A DNA stretch of 64,000 nt from Rehmannia glutinosa (Eukaryota; Streptophyta; Magnoliopsida; Lamiales; Orobanchaceae), in the NCBI GenBank assembly GCA_016081115.2, contig JABTTQ020002621.1, positions 248,001 through 312,000 on the forward strand. Direction: 5' to 3'. The notes beneath the pieces are model-generated. The model searched no databases. It worked only from the letters and a program-made list of their open reading frames with translations, and was not told the DNA's origin. This document shows, one piece after another, positions 58,180-64,000 of this stretch. The position numbers were made by a program, and so were the translations under genes. Numbering within the stretch: the stretch's first letter is position 1; every line of letters begins with the position of its first letter.

Positions 58180-60450
58180 CCAGGTTCCTTGGCACTCACT
58201 TTTCCTTGAACCGCAATCGTGAAATTAGTTTTTAGGTACCCATACTTGTATGCAGGTCCTGAAGGGTTAGTGTTATAAGATGAATCAACCAACCTAAAGC
58301 CAAATGATTTGACTCTAAGAGGTTGCCATCTATCGTGCCATAATCATAATTCACTTTGGCAAAATTGGGGGCTTTAGGTTCATACAACTGTCTCTTTTGT
58401 CCGTATGCCTGTGTGTGTGTTTTAGCAATTGCCTTCTTTGGGTAATTGTGATATTTTTGAGTGTAGTGCTTGGGTGCATATGTGTGTGATGATAGCTCTT
58501 TTGCCTTTGGAATGACCTTTCTTGAGTCTAGGCCTTTGCCATTTAGGCTTGTATTCCATAGGTTTTGCCGATATTTCACATTATTCCAATCAGCTTGACT
58601 TGGGTAGTTTCTACCATTCCCATCATTTGTGTTCCTTTGATAGAACTTCGGGGATTCTCGGTAGCTCTGTTTTTCTTCACAGTACTTCCTGCTTGGAGTT
58701 CTTTGAGGAACTCTGCTGGATTTCTTCTCGAGTTGTCCTCTCATCATACTCAACTTGTTGTTTTCCTTTTCCTTTATATCCAAGGCCGTTTGTTTGTGAT
58801 TGTGCTTTGGAATGAATTTGTGCGAGATTTGGTGTCTTGGATTTTTGAGATGCTTCATTACTTGAAGATCCTTTTTCCAAGATCACTCGGGAGTTTGACT
58901 ATGCACAAAGGAATTGAATCCAATGCATGTCTTGTCTCCACATTCGTTTTGGCTCATGATAAGGTCATCCAATGATTTAAATGCCTTTGTGAATGATGCA
59001 ATCACATTTTTGAGATCATTTTATCTCTTTTCTATAGCGGTTATGTCCTTTATTAGTTTAGCATTTTCGGCCTTGACTCTTTGTTCTCATCGCCTATGTG
59101 ACTTAGAGTACTCAACTTCTTAGTCGGTTGTGAGTTTTGGCTTTTAAATTGTTTTCCTCATTTAATAGTGTGTGTGAGGATTTAATGTGCTCAAAGTCTT
59201 TCATCATTTTTACTAATGAATCATAAAGATCGTGGGTGATGAAGTGTGTGTGTCACGATCACTATCACTAGAGTCCGAGTGAGATGAGTTAGAGTATACC
59301 TCATCTTCTTGGTCGGAGTTGATCTTGTTCTTTAGCCATTAGACAGATCATAGCTTCTTCTTGAGAATCACTTGAGTAGTCACTTCACTACTTTCTCGAG
59401 TCTGCTTTGTATCTTTGGACTTAGCTATTTTGTAGTCTCACCGCCAACATTGCCTTTTTCTTTTCTTGTCTTCTTTCTCTCAAGACTCTTCTTTCCTCTT
59501 CATTTCTATATTTATTGACTACAGGATATGGACAAATCAATAGCAAAGTGTCCTGGTTGTCGCAATTCCAACACAGTTTTCAACTTTTTCATCACTCTCT
59601 CTCATTTCTTAGGTTGTCGGCTCTCTTTGATATTCGACCTTTTGATACTCGGCTCTCTTTGGTGGCCTATCTTCCCTTGACTTGGAGGGAGTGAATGCCT
59701 TCCTCGGAGGATTCACCTTTGTTTCTTTTGTAGTTCTTGTTGAAGAACTTGATGAATCTTTTAACCATCAAGGCAATTTCCTCTTGGTTAATGATTTCTT
59801 TGGTCTCGGCTCTCTTCCCTTCTTTGACTATGAGTGCATTGTTTTGGGTACAACTATCTCCTCTTGATCCTTTCTTCTCGGCTCAAACTCATAAGCTTTG
59901 AGGTCCGAGAATAGTTCATGATTGGATGTTTTTGATAGGTCCATCGAGTGCGTTAGAGCCATGGTCTTCATTTCCCACTCATCCGGGAGGCTCCTTAAGT
60001 ATCTTCAAGCACATTTCCTTTTGTGTGTATTCCTTTCCAAGTCTTGAGAGCTCATTTGTAATTTCAGTGAATCTAGCATCCAGTTGATCCATTGTCTCAC
60101 CCGCAAGCATTTTAAAGTTTTCAAATTTTTGAACAACAATCGATAATTTGTTTTCCTTAATTTGCTCGGATCCTTCACAAATTAAAGTTAGTTTATCCCG
60201 GATATCTTTGGGTTTGTCTTGCACGATTTGACTTTGTTGAACATGTGTTTGTCCAAAGTCTTGTAAAGTATATCTTTGGCCACATTGTCTAGGTTGTATC
60301 TTTTGTCATCATTTGCCCATTCAACTCTTGGCTTTTCAACTATAGGTCTAGAGGAGGAGCTTCCTCCTCTCTCCTTCAGTGACTGACTCTCCTTGCAATT
60401 GTGTTCACCTTCATTATTTGCGGTGGCCCATCCTCTATCACTATCCACAT
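58180..60450 (-). pseudogene. Gag of the giant element, broken
   Basis: At 60448-60188 come KPRVEWANDDKRYNLDNVAK and DILYKTLDKHMFNKVKSCK, the start of a UBN2-type Gag. At 60224-59979 come IRDKLTLICEGSEQIKENKL, QKFENFKMLAGETMDQLDAR and FTEITNELSRLGKEYTQKEM. A CCHC knuckle (CWNCDN, then GHFAI and C) lies at about 59575-59525 over two frames. The stretch 58858-58232 is a Lys/Tyr/Asn-rich linker (YNYPKKAIAKTHTQAYGQKR-like) leading to the interrupted protease. Confidence 0.8.
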
Positions 60451-60657
60451 TTCATCATGTGAAGTCGATAGATGAGCCTGATACGTATTTTCTAGTCATC
60501 AAATTCTTCAATGGTGAACATAGGAATGCGTGTCAAATTTGCTTCCATGATAATTACTTTGCTATAAAAACAAAATGGCTTTTGAAAGAACAAGTGTTAA
60601 AAACTTTTTGAAAGATTGGAGATCTAGTTCAGTAACCAGTGCGGAAGGCTCAATGAA
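60451..60657. other. Leader of the giant element
   Basis: This is the region between the primer site and gag on the minus strand. It includes decayed N-terminal gag text and no other gene. Confidence 0.45.
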
Positions 60658-60676
60658 CCAACCGCTCTTGATACCA
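60658..60676 (-). promoter_or_regulatory. Primer binding site of the giant element
   Basis: The minus strand reads TGGTATCAAGAGCGGTTGG two bases from the 5' LTR. It shares TGGTATCA-AGAGC with the plant tRNA-iMet site. Confidence 0.8.
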
Positions 60677-60678
60677 CT

Positions 60679-62244
60679 TGTAGGTCCCAAGGGTGTATGC
60701 GTAAGGTTTAGAAGGGGGGTTGAATAAACCTTACCAACTTTTTCGATTTTAGTCCTATTAAAATAATTGAGTTAAACTCATGACTATTTCCTTGATGGAC
60801 AGCTAAGTTAGTTAACCAAACAGAGTTAGCCACTCATGCACTGACCGAGTTGATAGAATAACTCGGCTAATCGATCTTATACTTAACTTGGTTGTGATGA
60901 GATTTTCAGCGGAAGACTTAACACCCTTGAATTTGGTTTAGGTTTGTTTTAACACTTGGTTTTAACACTTTGTTAATTATCGGTTGATGACAATTTGTCG
61001 TGAGATATAAAATGATATGCGAGAAATAAAATGTTGAAATGTAAATGACACAATAAGTTTTATAGAGGTTCGAAGATGGGGTAATTCTTCTACTCCTCTC
61101 TTCTCCAACTCCTGGAGGAATCCACTAAGTATTGATCGAGTACAAAGTGGTTATCACCCGGATACAAGTCTTGATCACACGGTGACTTGATCCTTTGGGA
61201 CTCGACCGGAGATGCTTGGTCACACAAACGGTGGCTTCTCGACGACTCGGCCTTCTTCATTGGGCGTTGCTTTGCTACTACTCTTCCCACTTGCTCAAGC
61301 TTCTTGGATTTGATTACGAAGCCCTCCAATAACTTGAGACTAGTTTGACTTTGAACCTTTCTACAATCCTCCTTGGAATGTAGACCCCTTTTGATTCTTC
61401 AAAAGTTTCCTCTTCAACAGTTTGAAGTTGTCTTTCCTTCACGACTTGGTGTTGGATTGATTTCCTTCAAAATTTAGGCTTGAGGATTTAGTTTGAATAA
61501 CTTGAGAATATTTTGCAGGTTACAACTCGAATAATAGCTTGAATGTTCGTGGTTCGGGTTGTCAAGGTAACCTTTTCTCAAAGTGATTTCTCGGCCTTTT
61601 ATAGTGAACTTTCAAAAATCGCCGTTGAAGAGATAGGCTGATTTTCAAAAGTCACTTGTGTTCGTTGGCTTGTCTTGTTGCGAGTCCTTGATATTGACAT
61701 TTCCTCGTATTAAATGAACATTCAACTTTTGAGTCGACGACACAAGGTGTGAGTGCTTCCCATTGGTTTATTCCTTTTGCACGCTGGGGACTAAGTACTT
61801 TAAGACATGGCAAGCATGGAAGTATTACTTGTTTAGGTAATATTCTTGACTTCGTGCAACGGATTCTTTTCGGTTGTCTTGACTTGACTACATTTTCCCC
61901 AGGTGACTTGAGTCCGCTCCAATGATTGAGAGACTCATCTGTTACTTCAACTTGAGACTTGGTTATCTTGAGTTGACTTGACCGACACTTCTCACGATGT
62001 ATCCCGGTGACACTCCTTGATCGAGTTCTTGACTTCTCCTCCTTGCCAAACTCACCGCTTTACAAATGAGTCTTCATTTTAGTCTGCCAGTTGACTTCTT
62101 GCATATCCAGGCATAGCCGACTTGACTCTCAGCTCATACAACCCTATTTATTACAATGCAAATTACAAGGAAAATGGGGTGCCAACTTTCTAGTTTAAGT
62201 TTTGCATGGCATTCATCAAAATCTAATAAATAAATTTCCCAACA
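60679..62244 (-). repeat. 5' LTR of the giant copia element
   Basis: The 1566-bp LTR is colinear with 36496-38071. A minus-strand TATA-like TTCACTATAAAAGG lies near 61595-61610. Confidence 0.88.
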
Positions 62245-63139
62245 TTTTGGGTTGTTTTCTATAGCATTTTAGTGTTGTCATGATGTTTCTTTATTTTTCA
62301 TGTATTTTTCAATGTTTTAATGCAATTTTTACCTATTTTTAATTTTTTTTATTGATGTGGTGTTCTCTATATTGTTTCTGTTGTTTCTATACTATTTTTA
62401 ATGTTGTTATGATTTTTCTTTGTTGTTTTCATCGCATTCGATGTTAGAATTTTTTATTTATCTATTTTAAAGTTCATTTTGTTTCTATGTTGTTTTTTTA
62501 ATATTATTTCAAGATTGTTTGTATATAGTTTTTAATGTTGTTATGTTGTTTCTTGGTTGTTTATATATGTTTTCGACGTTTTGATTGCATTGGATCAAAA
62601 ATTAAATTTGTGTTTTTTCAATACATGTGTTGTTTCTATATTATTTTCAATATGTTTTGTTTTATATGTATATTTATTGATTGTTTATAATATTTCAAGT
62701 ATAAAATCAATTATTTAATGATGGCATAATTTATTTTTCACCGAAATTTTACTAGATGAAACATGTTCGGAAGAACTTTGAAACAACAACGTAAAAAATA
62801 CAAAAAAATTGGTGGAGCGTAAATCAAAAGCGTAAAAGTGTCATTTTTCTAGAATGTTGGATATTTTTGTCCTTATCCCAAAATATTACTTGTTGAAAGT
62901 GGCGGTCCCGAGAAGGCCTAAAGGCAGCCCTCCAAAGTTTTAAGGGTCAATGACAATAGCTACCATATATATTGTATTAATATATTGTATTCATTTATTT
63001 TCCCCCTTTTTTACACTTACTAATTACAAACGGAAATAATTCTATAAAATTATTACTCCTTAGCGTATCGTATTCGATATCATGTCTTCTTTGTCGATTC
63101 GCATCCATCGACAAAAGCGTATTTCAATATGAAGTTTAG
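62245..63139. other. T-rich repeat continuing from the left flank
   Basis: From 62245 to about 62700 the sequence repeats GTTGTTTC and TTTTTAATGTTGTTATG words like those at 36280-36495. This shows that the giant element split a single older T-rich repeat. From 62890 on, GTGGCGGTCCCGAGAAGGCC and CAGCCCTCCAAAG look like the edge of another transposon. No gene is seen. Confidence 0.5.
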
Positions 63140-63790
63140 GGCTTATTCAATAGGAAAAATCTACAATATCAAGTGAGAAAATTTTACAAGATAACATACA
63201 GGACTTAACACTTAAATCATTGTTGAATACACGTTGGGAGCGACATGTCAAAAATGTGAAAGCCACTATGTCTTGAATTCCCCAAATAAAAGAAGCCTTA
63301 TTAGAATTACTTGATACTAGTGATGATGCCAACAAAAAGTGAAGCGAGTGTTTAGCAAGTGAGAGTTTTAAATTTTTGTTAGACATGATTATTTGACATG
63401 ACATTTTATTTGGCTTTAACATGGCAGCACTAGATACTAATTCAAATGGTTTATTTACAACACCGAAAGCGTTACATGTTACTTTACGAGCAAAAGAAAA
63501 TACGTCACTTGAAATCCTAGATTTTGTAAATGCTTTGAGTTGCTATCCTAATGTCTTGGTCGCCTATATAATATTGTTAACAACGCCGCGATCGTGGCAT
63601 TTGTAGAAAGAATGATCTCTAAGTTAAAATTGTTAAAAACTTACTTATGATTAACAATCCCAAGAAAAATTATATGAATTAGCAATCTTATTTAATTGAA
63701 AAAGATATATGTTGCAAGGATCAAATTGATTATGACATATTATTGATGAATTTGCTTCTTAAAATGCTAGAAAAAAGCCACTTTAAATGA
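63140..63790 (+). pseudogene. hAT-family transposase C-terminal part, decayed
   Basis: Plus-strand frames read LNTRWERHVKNVKA (63221-63263), then KEALLELLDTSDDA, FKFLLDMIIW and NMAALDTN (63420). Near 63610-63780 comes the decayed dimerisation block: LKLLKTYL, then YELAILF and IDEFAS with NARKKPL. This order matches plant hAT transposases of the zinc-finger MYM/DUF4371 type, ending in the hAT dimerisation domain. Stops and frame changes occur throughout, and the N-terminal DNA-binding part is absent. The minus-strand frame at 63147-63422 is a shadow. Confidence 0.7.
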
Positions 63791-64000
63791 TTTTTAATAC
63801 TTCTTTTGTTTACATTGTATAGTTTTATTCTTTGTGTTGTTGCAATTTGAAGGGGCCTCATTTTTTTATCTTTTGCACCGAGCCTCTAAAATATCGGAGT
63901 GGCGCCGCTTGTTGAAGAAAATTGTACAATAGATGATGTAATGTATACTTGACAAAGTGGCGAGATCCAGGATTTTGAAAATGGGGTGCGATAGATATTA
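63791..64000. other. Transposon edge at the right end of the window
   Basis: The phrases CACCGAGCCTCTAAAATATC and GTGGCGCCGCTTG near 63878-63910 may be the end of the hAT-derived element. GTGGCGAGATCCAGGATTTTG at 63957-63977 resembles the start of another plant transposon that continues past the window. Confidence 0.4.

Larger units (their letters stand above)
36496..62244 (-). mobile_element. Giant SIRE-like Ty1/copia element, 25.7 kb with nested insertion
   Basis: Two LTRs (36496-38071 and 60679-62244) share start TGTAGGTCCCAAGGG and end TTTCCCAACA. The flanking 5 bp are TTTTA and TTTTG, a near-identical target duplication, and the flanks on both sides are the same T-rich repeat. A purine tract (AAAAGGGGGAAAAAT on the minus strand) adjoins the left LTR. 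A primer site TGGTATCAAGAGCGGTTGG adjoins the right LTR. The internal order on the minus strand is gag, zinc knuckle, protease (interrupted), integrase, RT, RNase H, then an envelope-like region of several kilobases. Long LTRs plus an extra 3' region suggest the SIRE/Maximus lineage. The length is inflated by a nested 8.2-kb element and by a captured DENN gene fragment. All frames are broken. Confidence 0.85.

Noticed and set aside
58522..58975. Plus-strand frames of 97 and 136 codons
   Set aside because: They are antisense to the gag linker of the giant element and hydrophobic by complement of a Lys-rich sequence.
1..64000. CRISPR array, bacterial operons, tRNA or rRNA genes
   Set aside because: No regularly spaced identical short repeats with unique spacers, no cloverleaf with A and B boxes, and no rRNA text were recognised. 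The tRNA-like pieces are primer binding sites only.

Overview
The window is nuclear DNA of a flowering plant, most likely a eudicot. It is AT-rich, holds no complete intact gene, and is built almost wholly from plant transposable elements. These include Ty3/gypsy (Athila-like), Ty1/copia (Tork/SIRE-like), an L1-type LINE with DUF4283 and zf-RVT domains, and Mutator-like and hAT-like MITEs. Among them lie decayed plant genes: an S1 self-incompatibility homologue, a GDSL esterase and a piece of a DENN-domain gene. All calls come from reading the sequence and recognising families. No search was run.

Layout. 1-5375: partial Athila-like gypsy element on the minus strand (RT, protease, gag, primer binding site, 5' LTR). 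5509-7400: two direct repeats around about 300 bp with a tRNA-iMet-type primer site, a small non-autonomous LTR element. 7981-9015: hAT-like element holding a smaller MITE and a 54-bp tandem duplication. 9225-10457: a Mutator-like MITE interrupted by a second copy of the same family (9-bp target duplication). 10933-11440: S1/SPH secreted protein gene with one frameshift. 11441-17350: AT-rich intergenic DNA with MITE and LTR scraps. 17365-23481: full-length but broken LINE with matching target duplications. 24505-26744: GDSL esterase pseudogene (minus strand) with a 649-bp solo LTR in a coding exon. 27348-32679: Ty1/copia element with both LTRs and part of its RT deleted. 33210-34973: inverted-terminus element sitting in a TA microsatellite and carrying a 700-bp hAT MITE.

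36496-62244 is one very large (25.7 kb) SIRE-like copia element on the minus strand with LTRs of about 1.57 kb. Two things enlarged it. A younger 8.2-kb copia element (49972-58179) landed at its protease codons. A genomic fragment of a host DENN-domain gene, with at least four exons and spliceosomal introns on the opposite strand, lies within its envelope-like 3' region. The element itself sits in T-rich repeat DNA that continues at 62245. The right edge (63140-63790) holds the C-terminal part of a decayed hAT transposase.

The elements do not cooperate as a system. The biology of interest is nested insertion, host gene capture, and gene death by insertion and frameshift. Many reading frames are broken by 1-3 base indels, often at GC-rich spots. 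Part of the decay may therefore be sequence or assembly error.
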